Assembly (NCBI GenBank): GCA_023229525.1
Contig: JALNZC010000029.1
Coordinates: 1-50,793, forward strand
Length of the DNA: 50,793 nucleotides
Reading direction: 5' to 3'
Source of the DNA: Bacteroidales bacterium
GTDB taxonomy: Bacteria; Bacteroidota; Bacteroidia; Bacteroidales; FEN-979
The translations under genes and the position numbers were made by a program. The notes under the pieces were generated by a model, which was given only the letters and a program-made list of their open reading frames with translations, did no database searches and was not told where the DNA came from. Positions 43,563 to 50,793 of the stretch are shown piece by piece. Within the stretch, counting starts at the first letter, position 1; each line of letters opens with the position of its first letter.

Positions 43563-45452
43563 TTAAAACGCCCGTACAGCGCGCACAGAGAAGTGAAGGG
43601 TCTTACTTGTCACACCTTGGAGGCCATTGTAGAAGTTCACCCCATATGAATTAAGCCAGTTAACTTCAGAGGAACTCCAGTAGCTGTTGTCGTCGGAAAA
43701 ACCGCCAACCACACTTTTCTGCAGGTATAACTGGTGCATTTCGTCGACCGATGGTAAAAACCAATCACTGTATCCGTTCAGTACCAGATCGTTACATAGA
43801 CGGGCCGGAATACCGGGTTCATTACAATAGCTTACAATCGCTGTGGTATTGGCCTGGCCCGTACCGATGGCGGTGCCATAAGCGCCCATCACGATGGTGT
43901 AACAGCCCCATTCCGCCGAACCCTGATCATTGGGAGCGGCAATCAGTCCATGTCCGCCTGTGCCGTCAATATAAAAAATGATCCCACCCCCATAACTCTG
44001 ACCGATATAAAAATATCCTAAAGTAGAAGAAGTTAAGACACGCTCCGCGGAATTTCCGCATATATCGTATGCCCATACATACCGCGTATAAGCGGTTGCT
44101 TCAGTAAGCCCTGTTTCCGTTTTTGAGGTGCTGGTTCCCATGTCGGTAGCGGAAGCATAATCATCAGTTGTGTTCCATTTATACCCCGAGGCTCCGGTTA
44201 CAGCGTTCCATTTCCATGTAATCTGGGTCTGGGAGGGAATATGGGTTCCTTCTAATGGAGAAGCAGGCAACGGACAATTTTCTCCTTTTACACAACGGAT
44301 AGGAAAGCCAAAGGATCTAGAGTAGTAATCACTGGGCGTAAAAACTGCAGCTGCCCACATGATGTAATAACTCAATGCTTTGGTAGGTTCAATCGCCTGC
44401 GTTGATGTCCAGAAGAAGGTAAAATTCAACAAACTGATGAATTCGCTGGTCGCTCCCCGGACGCCAGTCCCCAGAGCAGTAAACCCGCTTTCGTTGGTGG
44501 CCCCGGTGTTCGGAGGAGCCCAGTGAGCCAATCCGGTCTCTTTCATTTTTCCCCCGGCGACCAATGTTCCTCCGAGAAAATTCATCATGGTGGCCCATTC
44601 AGCGTTGGACGGCAGGTGCCAGCCTGAAGGACAGATACCCTGCCAGCCCTCGGTGATCCGATAATACATGGCCTCGTCCCACTGGTATAAACCACCATAC
44701 ACATTGCAATTGGATTCCAGATTATTATAACAATATTTCTCGAGGATCTCGTTGTTGGATTGATTTATCGTACCATTTATCAGGATGCCTGTATTGAGGT
44801 TCTGTCCCATCCAGCATTGGGCGCCGACGGCAAGGGTCCCGTATGTTTTTCCGTCGCGGGTGTCGGTGATGGATTGGCCGCAAATAAAATAGGGGCAGAC
44901 AGAAGTCGTCTGATTCAGGGTAAGGGGGGTGGAATTTCCACAGGTATTGTACGACCAGGCGTAACGGGTGTAAGCAGTATTGCATGTCAGACCGGTATCG
45001 GTTTTTGTAGTGGCTGATCCCATTTCCAGTGCGGTGGCAAAATCACTGGTTGTGCTCCACTTATATCCCGTGGCGTCTGTTACCGGGTTCCAGTTCCACA
45101 CGATCTGACCGGCTGACGGAACATGTGTACCTGCAACAGGAGCATCGGGATTAAGGCAGGCAGCGTTGAAAATATTCCATGTGCCGTTGCTGAAACCAGC
45201 TAAAGCGCCCGAACCATTGGGGCCGCAATCAGTACAGTAAATCATTAAACCGGATGCAGGATTAACAATTGCATTCATCTGTCCAGAGGTCATCCTTGGC
45301 GGAAGTAACCCCTTACCGGTGGACTTTACATCCAGCATCGCTGAATTATTCGGAGCGCTGCCATCGTTGTTGATGCCCACCTGGGCACATAGATTTACAT
45401 GGATAAACATCAGGATCACAGCGAATATCCAAGAGTGTGGTTTTTTTTTCAA
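43563..45452 (-). CDS. FISUMP / DUF1566 secreted surface protein
   Basis: 629 residues with a signal peptide (about 1-24, ending LCAQ). An N-terminal stretch (AMLDVKSTGKGLLPPRM) is of the kind seen in Bacteroidota cell-surface proteins. Two Fn3-like segments with the repeated GYKW-T and Y-R-W-Y-CGNS pattern flank a FISUMP domain (FICGQSITDTRDGKTYGTLAVGAQCWMGQNLN...CPSGWHLPSNAEW). A C-terminal DUF1566 domain holds DWFLPSVDEMHQLY and YWSSSEVNW. Function of both domains is unknown; likely adhesive or structural. A neighbour-independent single gene. Confidence 0.88.
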   Translation of the reverse strand: MKKKPHSWIFAVILMFIHVNLCAQVGINNDGSAPNNSAMLDVKSTGKGLLPPRMTSGQMNAIVNPASGLMIYCTDCGPNGSGALAGFSNGTWNIFNAACLNPDAPVAGTHVPSAGQIVWNWNPVTDATGYKWSTTSDFATALEMGSATTKTDTGLTCNTAYTRYAWSYNTCGNSTPLTLNQTTSVCPYFICGQSITDTRDGKTYGTLAVGAQCWMGQNLNTGILINGTINQSNNEILEKYCYNNLESNCNVYGGLYQWDEAMYYRITEGWQGICPSGWHLPSNAEWATMMNFLGGTLVAGGKMKETGLAHWAPPNTGATNESGFTALGTGVRGATSEFISLLNFTFFWTSTQAIEPTKALSYYIMWAAAVFTPSDYYSRSFGFPIRCVKGENCPLPASPLEGTHIPSQTQITWKWNAVTGASGYKWNTTDDYASATDMGTSTSKTETGLTEATAYTRYVWAYDICGNSAERVLTSSTLGYFYIGQSYGGGIIFYIDGTGGHGLIAAPNDQGSAEWGCYTIVMGAYGTAIGTGQANTTAIVSYCNEPGIPARLCNDLVLNGYSDWFLPSVDEMHQLYLQKSVVGGFSDDNSYWSSSEVNWLNSYGVNFYNGLQGVTSKTLHFSVRAVRAF

Positions 45453-45502
45453 AATCGTAGGGTTGAGTGAAAAATTCTGTTCATGAGCAAGTTTTTATCG
45501 TA

Positions 45503-46387
45503 TCACTGGCAATATTCCGTCCAGTAGGCATTCAAAACCGGGGGAAATTCGTTTGTTTGCTGTTTGAGGGCATTGATTAATTCAATTTCCTCGGGAGTAA
45601 GGCGCTGATGCTTTTCGGTTGTTCTGTGAAATTTACGTTCAAGCCAGTCTGTTTTTTTATTGTTGATTTCGGAAGGTTTATTGATCATATATAGTAATAC
45701 CGATTCAACAAAAAGCACCTGCCAGAAATCGTCCCTGGGTTTATCAATGATTGCCAGATTAATATCGAAAAGCAAGTCAATGTCTTCTTCCAAAGGGGGA
45801 GAGTTTTGGCAAATCATCTCTTTAAGCATCTCTACTTCATTGAAATCAATTTTTTCATCCCGTAAAACCTCTTCAAATAATCCTGAAAGAAAGCGCTTGT
45901 CGGTTCCATTCATATAGATCAAATCCCCTGTAATCTCTATTATTTTTTTCAATAAAGCCATCTCAACCTCACTTACCATTCCAATCCTTTTAATGGTTTT
46001 CTTGATCTGGTCATAAAGCATTGCAGCTTTGGCAAATGGGAGTTTCCTTTTTACATTTGAGTTTTCCGTGAAATATTCAGTTGTTTCATCCAGGAAAAAT
46101 TTTTCCCAGGAAGGATCATTATTATGTCCATAAACATGATCATGAATTTCAAAAAGAAGGCGTATTTCATAACCGCCCGGATGTCCTTCCCGGTATATAA
46201 ACCCTTTTATCTGATCTGTTTCGGCTGCATCAACCTTTTCATCTTCAATTATTGTTTCGATCAAATTTTTTGATCCGACGGGCAGTTCATGAAAAATTTC
46301 GTACAGTTCCTGCTTTACTGAAGGTATCTCCTCCGGATGATTTTTCAAATCCCGTAATCTTCTGAAATAATTATACGCTGAAATCAT
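45503..46387 (-). CDS. TerB-like acidic protein, internal duplication
   Basis: 294 residues, mostly alpha-helical and acidic, no signal peptide. Two copies of a helix-loop-helix pattern are seen: IIEDEKVDAAETDQIKGFI...LLFEIHDHV and VLRDEKIDFNEVEMLKEMI...LLFDINLAI, each followed by a W-x-x-F-x-x-E-x-x-x-Y/L block. This recalls TerB-family metal-responsive proteins, but the metal-binding residues are not clearly complete. Function unknown. Confidence 0.6.
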   Translation of the reverse strand: MISAYNYFRRLRDLKNHPEEIPSVKQELYEIFHELPVGSKNLIETIIEDEKVDAAETDQIKGFIYREGHPGGYEIRLLFEIHDHVYGHNNDPSWEKFFLDETTEYFTENSNVKRKLPFAKAAMLYDQIKKTIKRIGMVSEVEMALLKKIIEITGDLIYMNGTDKRFLSGLFEEVLRDEKIDFNEVEMLKEMICQNSPPLEEDIDLLFDINLAIIDKPRDDFWQVLFVESVLLYMINKPSEINNKKTDWLERKFHRTTEKHQRLTPEEIELINALKQQTNEFPPVLNAYWTEYCQ

Positions 46388-46456
46388 GATAAATATAATT
46401 GTGGTCTACCCGTAACAATGATAAATCATGTTACAGTAACCGATGGGGAATCCATG

Positions 46457-46681
46457 TCAATGGCCCTTCCGGAAATCAGAACAGGTACCGTTCAAACCCT
46501 TCAATCCCAGTTTTGACAGACTAAAAGCAATGTAATTTCCTGAATAAATCAACCCTCTCCGGATCAATAAATCAAAATCATGGATGGCTTCCTTACCTTC
46601 ATTATCACTGCGATAATCTTTCATAAATGCCCTTAGTTCATAGTATTCAAAATCCCGGGGATCCAGTCTGAAAAAATTCAA
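46457..46681 (-). CDS. Small hypothetical protein
   Basis: 74 residues (MNFFRLDPRDFEYYELRAFMKDYRS...), charged, soluble, with no recognised family. It lies 31 nt downstream of the hydrogenase-like small subunit gene, so it might be the last gene of that operon. Composition is protein-like, with no other frame competing, but support is limited. Confidence 0.4.
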   Translation of the reverse strand: MNFFRLDPRDFEYYELRAFMKDYRSDNEGKEAIHDFDLLIRRGLIYSGNYIAFSLSKLGLKGLNGTCSDFRKGH

Positions 46682-46712
46682 AGCTAAGATAAACCATTTT
46701 AAGCATATAGAA

Positions 46713-47471
46713 TTATTTCCGACCGGTCAGATCAAGAATGCCATTGATAAATGTGAGTGGATGGGGTGGATTGCCCGGGACAAAAAGATCAATCGGATAC
46801 CGGCTCAGAAATGACCGGTCCAAAGCTTCGCCGTTTTGAAAAATGCCGCCACTGATGGCATCTGTACCTGCAACGATAACCAGTTTTGGACCAGGAATGG
46901 CATCATAGCAAATCTGCAACGCTTCCGCCATGTTTCCGGAAATGGGGCCGGTAATGACCAATCCGTCAGCATGTCGTGGTGAAGCGACAAACTCGATTCC
47001 GTACCTACCCATGTCGAAATTTACATTGCCGGTTGCATTCATCTCCATTTCCGCAGAATTATCACCTCCCGCCGAGACCTGGCGAAGCTTGAGCGCATGT
47101 CTGAATATCGAACGGATCTCTTTACGGATCTTTTCAGGATCAAGGCGAACGGGTTCATCAACTCCCTGCCGTATAATCATTTTTTCGCGGTTGTTTACAG
47201 CGATCCTGAAATCATTCGTGAAGGAAATTTTTCCGGGCAGAACAAAAGCACATTCTTTACAGAAAACACATTTCCCCAGGTCAATGGAGCAGGGCGCCAT
47301 TCCGATGGCCTGCACCGGGCAAAGCTTTGCTACAATCAATGTCTCCTCTGGAGTTATATCCGGACTTATTACCGGCCTGCCGGGGAATGTTTCCGGAAGT
47401 GTACCCCGGCGCAGGTCCGGTACAAATTGCCGGCCATGACGAAAGAAAATCGGAAGTTCCCGGAGAAGCAT
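46713..47471 (-). CDS. Fused ferredoxin / NuoB-like subunit of a hydrogenase-related complex, cluster cysteines lost
   Basis: 252 residues. Residues about 45-95 are a ferredoxin-type domain that keeps CVFCKEC and the single CP of the first site (KLCPVQAI) but has lost the other four cysteines, so one [4Fe-4S] cluster can form. Residues about 125-252 match the HycG/NuoB subunit (FDMGRYGIEFVASPRHADGLVITGPI), but all four N2-type ligands are gone: GSCNGCE is GGDNSAE, GACA is GTDA, PGCPP is PGNPP. In working complexes this subunit carries the cluster next to the active site, so that cluster should be absent. It is downstream of the large subunit gene across an 8-bp repeat array. Confidence 0.85.
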   Translation of the reverse strand: MLLRELPIFFRHGRQFVPDLRRGTLPETFPGRPVISPDITPEETLIVAKLCPVQAIGMAPCSIDLGKCVFCKECAFVLPGKISFTNDFRIAVNNREKMIIRQGVDEPVRLDPEKIRKEIRSIFRHALKLRQVSAGGDNSAEMEMNATGNVNFDMGRYGIEFVASPRHADGLVITGPISGNMAEALQICYDAIPGPKLVIVAGTDAISGGIFQNGEALDRSFLSRYPIDLFVPGNPPHPLTFINGILDLTGRK

Positions 47472-47472
47472 A

Positions 47473-47584
47473 TATGATTTACGATTTACGATTTTAGGAT
47501 TACGATTTCAGATATTAATAACATTTTTTCAATCACTCAATCACTCAATCACTCAATCACTCATTTACTCATTCACTCAGTCAC
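47473..47584. repeat. ACGATTT words plus 8-bp tandem array in operon spacer
   Basis: 47473-47510 holds GATTTAC/GATTACGATTT words like those near 30281. Then seven 8-mers start at 47531: AATCACTC four times, followed by ATTTACTC, ATTCACTC and AGTCAC. It fills the 114-bp gap between large-subunit and small-subunit genes. Confidence 0.9.
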
Positions 47585-47585
47585 A

Positions 47586-49106
47586 TTACAAATCATTCCC
47601 GCAATAGGAAAGATTATAACTCTTATTACACAATGGAAAATCGGAAATTTCCTGGTTCCGTACGGCCAGGGCCAGCGCCATCCAGTTATGAAACGACGGG
47701 TCTTTCACCTTGTAATGAATTATTTTCCCGTTATCATCGGTTATGGCAACATGGCAAATTTCACCCCTCCATCCCTCTGTGAGAGATATTGCCAATGAAT
47801 CTGGTTGAAGGTGGAATTCATATCGGGGTTTTTCGGGAGTACCGGTTAATTCGTGCATATCCAGCAATTCCCTGATGAGGGCTATCGACCGTTCAACTTC
47901 CATTTTCCGTAACATGACCCGTGACCAGATATCACATGTTTGGAGGATAACCGGATCGTAATGTATTTGCCGGAATGCCCCGAATGGATGAGACCAACGG
48001 ATATCGCGGGTCACTCCGCTACTGCGTGCTGCCATTCCCACGGCTCCGATCAGCATTGCTTGTTTGGTCGTGACTTTTCCGATTGTCTCAAAACGGCTGA
48101 GTATACTTGGCATGGTGAAAATCCGGCCGGTAATTTGCAAATAACGCTCTTCGACCTCTTTCAGATTTTTCCGGATCATGGTTTCAATTTCAGGGGTCAA
48201 CGGATAATGGGTACCACAGGGCCGCATCAATCCTTTTCCAAACCGGTTTCCGCACCAGCGTTGTGTTGTGTTGATCACAATGGTACGAAGGGCTTCGTTT
48301 ACTACCTGTCCGAATTGGTATGCAATATCGGCACAAATGGCAGAAGTATCACCGATATGGATCGCTATCCGTTCAAGTTCAAGTGCGATACCGCGTTCAA
48401 GTGACACTTGGGATGAAACCTGTTGTCCACCCAATGATTCCAACAAACCGACATAGGCAAGCGAATGACCAATGGCGGTATCCCCGGCAATGCTTTCAGA
48501 AAGCACTGTCTGTTGTAAAACACCGGGCCGTTCCACAAAAAGCCGTTCCACTCCGCGATGCTGATAACCCAACTGGATTTCGAGGTGAAGTACATTTTCG
48601 CCATTGCAAATAAATCGAAAATACCCCGGTTCTATCACTCCGGCATGAACCGGACCCACTCCTACTTCATGGAGTTCCTCTCCTCCGATGGAATAAAAGG
48701 GATAGGTGTTCATAATATCTGACCGCTTGTGGCGATCAAAGGGATACCGGACCGGTTTAAGCCAGGGATGATCTATAAAGTCAATCCCATAATTTTCATG
48801 TATCTCCCGTTCAAAAACATGAAACCGGAAATGTCTGGCGGTAATTGAATCCAGGACAACATTTTCTTGTGCGGGATGATCATGCGAAAATACGGCGATG
48901 GTCTGGTTGGCATCCAATCCCATGCAGCAAATGAATTTATAACGATCCTTTCCGGGAAACAGAAAATAGGCAAGGCAATGATTTCCCTCCTCTTTCATGA
49001 GGTCGTCAATCAGGTTGCTGAACATTTGATATTCCAGCGTCGGAATTTCTGCCAGTTTCAGCGATATCGGATTTCCGGTCAATTCGATATATCTTTTTTC
49101 TTCCAT
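47586..49106 (-). CDS. NuoC/NuoD-fused large subunit of a hydrogenase-related complex, [NiFe] ligands absent
   Basis: 506 residues. The N-terminal 110 residues are NuoC-like (FHVFEREIHENYGIDFIDHP), fused to a NuoD/HycE-like part (LHLEIQLGYQHRGVERLF, LMRPCGTHYPLTPE, HPFGAFRQIHYDP), the HycE/HyfG arrangement. The first [NiFe] motif, normally R-x-C-G-x-C, is SIAGDTAIGHS (about 205-215). The second, normally DPC-x-x-C, is CNKSYNLSYCGNDL at the C-terminus, with just two isolated cysteines. It should thus bind no [NiFe] site, as in complex I and Ehr-type complexes. Its start overlaps the next gene by 1 nt. Confidence 0.88.
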   Translation of the reverse strand: MEEKRYIELTGNPISLKLAEIPTLEYQMFSNLIDDLMKEEGNHCLAYFLFPGKDRYKFICCMGLDANQTIAVFSHDHPAQENVVLDSITARHFRFHVFEREIHENYGIDFIDHPWLKPVRYPFDRHKRSDIMNTYPFYSIGGEELHEVGVGPVHAGVIEPGYFRFICNGENVLHLEIQLGYQHRGVERLFVERPGVLQQTVLSESIAGDTAIGHSLAYVGLLESLGGQQVSSQVSLERGIALELERIAIHIGDTSAICADIAYQFGQVVNEALRTIVINTTQRWCGNRFGKGLMRPCGTHYPLTPEIETMIRKNLKEVEERYLQITGRIFTMPSILSRFETIGKVTTKQAMLIGAVGMAARSSGVTRDIRWSHPFGAFRQIHYDPVILQTCDIWSRVMLRKMEVERSIALIRELLDMHELTGTPEKPRYEFHLQPDSLAISLTEGWRGEICHVAITDDNGKIIHYKVKDPSFHNWMALALAVRNQEISDFPLCNKSYNLSYCGNDL

Positions 49107-50542
49107 TATTTCGGTAAAGTGCTGATGATCGTTTCAATCAATTCCCGAAAGGCTGCAGGTTGTACAAAACAGATGAAGATGACCAACGAAAACAATAGAT
49201 ACTGAGAAACGGTTTGCCAGGGATTAACCCTTTCCATTGAATGATCGGGCAATTTCCGGGGCTGTGAATAGACAATATGCAGGACACGGGTCAGGAGTGC
49301 ATATAACACAAAGCAAAGGAGAAGGGAGAAAATGACCAGGTACACAAAGTAGTGTCCGGTAACCATGGCCCGGAGCAAATACAATTCCGAGATAAACATT
49401 CCTGAAGGCGGGATGGCGGTAATGCATAGCAGTCCTACAAGTAAAGCGGTAGCGCCTGCCGGATAGAGATTCATGTAATTCCCCGATTCATCAAGCTGAT
49501 AGGTTCCCATTACCCTGTACGATTGCCCCATTTGATAAAACAGTCCGGCTTTTGTGAATGAATGCAAAACAATGTGAAGGATGGCGGCATAATAACCGAT
49601 TCCACCGATTCCCAGGGCAATAGCCACAATTCCCATGTTTTCAAGACTGGAATAGGCCAACATCCGCTTGTTATGTTTTGCCTTTAGCATATACCCGGCT
49701 GAAACCAGAAGTGAAAGGAACCCCGTTAAAATAAGTACATGATTCATGAATGACAATATGGTTGTGGCCGAAAAGAGCGCATAAATGCGGAAGATGGCTA
49801 AAAATCCGACGTTCATGAGGGTAGTACTTATGAAAGCGCTGATGGGAGGTGGGGCCACGGTATGGGCATCGACAGTTACCGTATGCATGGGGAACAGTCC
49901 CATTTTGGTACTGTATCCGACCAAAACAAATACAAAAGCGATCTTAAGATAGAGCGGATTGGCCAATTTGGCTATTTCCGTTATACTGGTAAACGAAAGG
50001 TGAAGCAGTCTGACATCGTGTACTGTAAATCCAAGGAATAATATACCAAGATAAGCCAGGGCGATCCCAACAGAGCATACGAATACATATTTCCAGGTCG
50101 CTTCCAGCGCCACAGGTGTGCGATCATGATAAATCAGCGCTGCAACGGCAAGGGTAGTCGCTTCCACGAAAATCCATACCGTGGTCATACCATTGGCGAG
50201 ATATGCACCCGACATTGCCGTTACCAGTGCGATGAGGGCTGCATGATAAATTGCATACTGACGCGGGGGGTCATTTTTTACATAGATAAAACCATGGAAT
50301 ACGGTAGTAACCGTAAGCACCGATAAAACCGACAACAAAAGAACACCAAGGTGATCGAAGGTAAAATAATCGAGTCCGGTTTCACCAAGATGAACCCAGC
50401 AAAATCCCGTAAACGACAAATGTATAAAAGTGTAAAAAATGGTGAGCCATCGGATCAGCGTCTTCGACCGGATAAACCCGACCATCAGGCTCGATATCAC
50501 CGATACCACGAAAAACCCAACGATAATATTACTTGCAATCAA
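49106..50542 (-). CDS. Proton-pumping antiporter-like membrane subunit (HyfF/NuoN-like)
   Basis: 478 residues with about fourteen membrane helices. It has the Mrp-antiporter-type proton-channel residues: a glutamate in TTVWIFVEATTLAVAAL (helix 5) and the lysine in GYSTKMGLFPMHTVTVDAHTVAPPPISA (helix 7). A further lysine lies in LHIVLHSFTKAGLFYQ. In group 4 hydrogenases and complex I such subunits couple electron transfer to ion translocation. Its stop overlaps the large-subunit start by 1 nt. Subunit order matches hyfE-hyfF-hyfG. Confidence 0.9.
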   Translation of the reverse strand: MIASNIIVGFFVVSVISSLMVGFIRSKTLIRWLTIFYTFIHLSFTGFCWVHLGETGLDYFTFDHLGVLLLSVLSVLTVTTVFHGFIYVKNDPPRQYAIYHAALIALVTAMSGAYLANGMTTVWIFVEATTLAVAALIYHDRTPVALEATWKYVFVCSVGIALAYLGILFLGFTVHDVRLLHLSFTSITEIAKLANPLYLKIAFVFVLVGYSTKMGLFPMHTVTVDAHTVAPPPISAFISTTLMNVGFLAIFRIYALFSATTILSFMNHVLILTGFLSLLVSAGYMLKAKHNKRMLAYSSLENMGIVAIALGIGGIGYYAAILHIVLHSFTKAGLFYQMGQSYRVMGTYQLDESGNYMNLYPAGATALLVGLLCITAIPPSGMFISELYLLRAMVTGHYFVYLVIFSLLLCFVLYALLTRVLHIVYSQPRKLPDHSMERVNPWQTVSQYLLFSLVIFICFVQPAAFRELIETIISTLPK

Positions 50543-50572
50543 CGGTCTTATCTATTTTCAATTTACTTTTTA

Positions 50573-50734
50573 CTCACCATTTCGCTACCTCACTACCTCA
50601 CCATTTCGCTACCTCGCTACCTCACTACCTCGCTACCTCCATACCACACTACCTCACCATTTCGCTTCCTCGCTACCTCGCTACCTCACTACCTCACTAC
50701 CTCACCATTTCGCTACCTCGCTACCTCGCTACCT
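50573..50734. repeat. 8-bp tandem array, 20 phased units, between two operon genes
   Basis: Twenty 8-mers (CTCGCTAC, CTCACTAC, with the pair CTCACCAT-TTCGCTAC recurring four times) run without phase slip. The right edge overlaps the stop codon of the next gene (50733-50735), and the left edge lies 30 bp from the HyfF-like start. The plus-strand frames across it are artefacts. Confidence 0.95.
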
Positions 50735-50793
50735 AATCATCCCTGAGCAGTGTCATTTCATGTGCATGTTCTTTCAGCCTCATCACGAAAATC
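50733..50793 (-). CDS. C-terminal end of a HyfE-like subunit (partial)
   Basis: The last 20 codons before a TAG read IFVMRLKEHAHEMTLLRDD, a basic-helical tail open at the window edge. Position just upstream of the HyfF-like gene is where hyfE lies in related operons. Identity rests on gene order more than sequence. Confidence 0.5.
   Translation of the reverse strand, partial: IFVMRLKEHAHEMTLLRDD

Noticed and set aside
46713..49106. A functional [NiFe] hydrogenase
   Set aside because: Both active-site cysteine motifs and the proximal cluster ligands are missing.
50547..50562. 16-bp match TTATCTATTTTCAATT to the MBOAT-end repeat
   Set aside because: Short AT-rich match with no flanking similarity; expected by chance in 50 kb of this composition.
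50351..50746. Plus-strand ORFs of 131 and 67 residues with LPHYLTTS repeats
   Set aside because: Translation of the 8-bp array; overlaps the HyfF-like gene on the opposite strand.

Overview
The window looks like a chromosomal fragment of a Bacteroidota bacterium, most likely of the order Bacteroidales. The signs are TAnnTTTG-type -7 promoter elements (for example before metG and an RNase H gene), weak Shine-Dalgarno sites, the gene block flippase / dut / TPR protein / DUF4292 lipoprotein / EnvC-like protein, and a FISUMP-type surface protein. Base composition is moderately AT-rich overall and much more so in part of the polysaccharide cluster. No rRNA, integrase, transposase or CRISPR array was seen.

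Positions 1-28700 form a large surface-polysaccharide locus. Three glycosyltransferase genes on the minus strand (1-3660) diverge from a long plus-strand run (4154-25469). The first of the three runs off the left edge and ends in a long coiled coil made of 42-bp tandem repeats. The plus-strand run holds a Wzm/Wzt-type ABC exporter with a carbohydrate-binding tail, a membrane-anchored two-domain protein beside it, two MBOAT O-acyltransferases with SGNH-like partners, a membrane sulfatase/phosphotransferase-like enzyme, a NoeA-type methyltransferase, a small YIDPGTGS membrane protein with a short YidC paralogue, a WbsX protein and several glycosyltransferases. Two minus-strand genes (25481-28700), a polyprenyl-phosphate glycosyltransferase and a DUF2142 membrane protein, close the locus. 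Together these genes would build, decorate (O-acylation, perhaps phospho-substitution and methylation) and export a glycan by the ABC-transporter route.

Positions 28819-46681 are mostly housekeeping: a CorC/HlyC-type protein, an EamA transporter, the envelope block EnvC-like / DUF4292 / TPR / dUTPase / flippase, RNase H, a YraN-like protein, LD-carboxypeptidase, methionyl-tRNA synthetase, tRNA-Arg(CCT), a PPP-family phosphatase, a FISUMP/DUF1566 surface protein and a TerB-like protein.

Positions 46713-50793 (minus strand) are part of an operon for a membrane complex related to group 4 [NiFe] hydrogenases and complex I. Its NuoB-like subunit has lost all four cluster cysteines, its large subunit has lost the [NiFe] cysteine motifs, and the fused ferredoxin domain keeps exactly one cluster's worth of cysteines. 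It resembles the 'Ehr' (energy-converting-hydrogenase-related) class and is the most unusual enzyme system in the window.

A second theme is intergenic tandem repeats. At least six spacers carry strictly phased arrays of different short units (11, 22+7n, 7 and 8 bp). Two distant arrays share one composite architecture, one array forms a 32-bp inverted repeat just before the tRNA gene, and both visible gaps between consecutive genes of the hydrogenase-like operon that are large enough hold 8-bp arrays.
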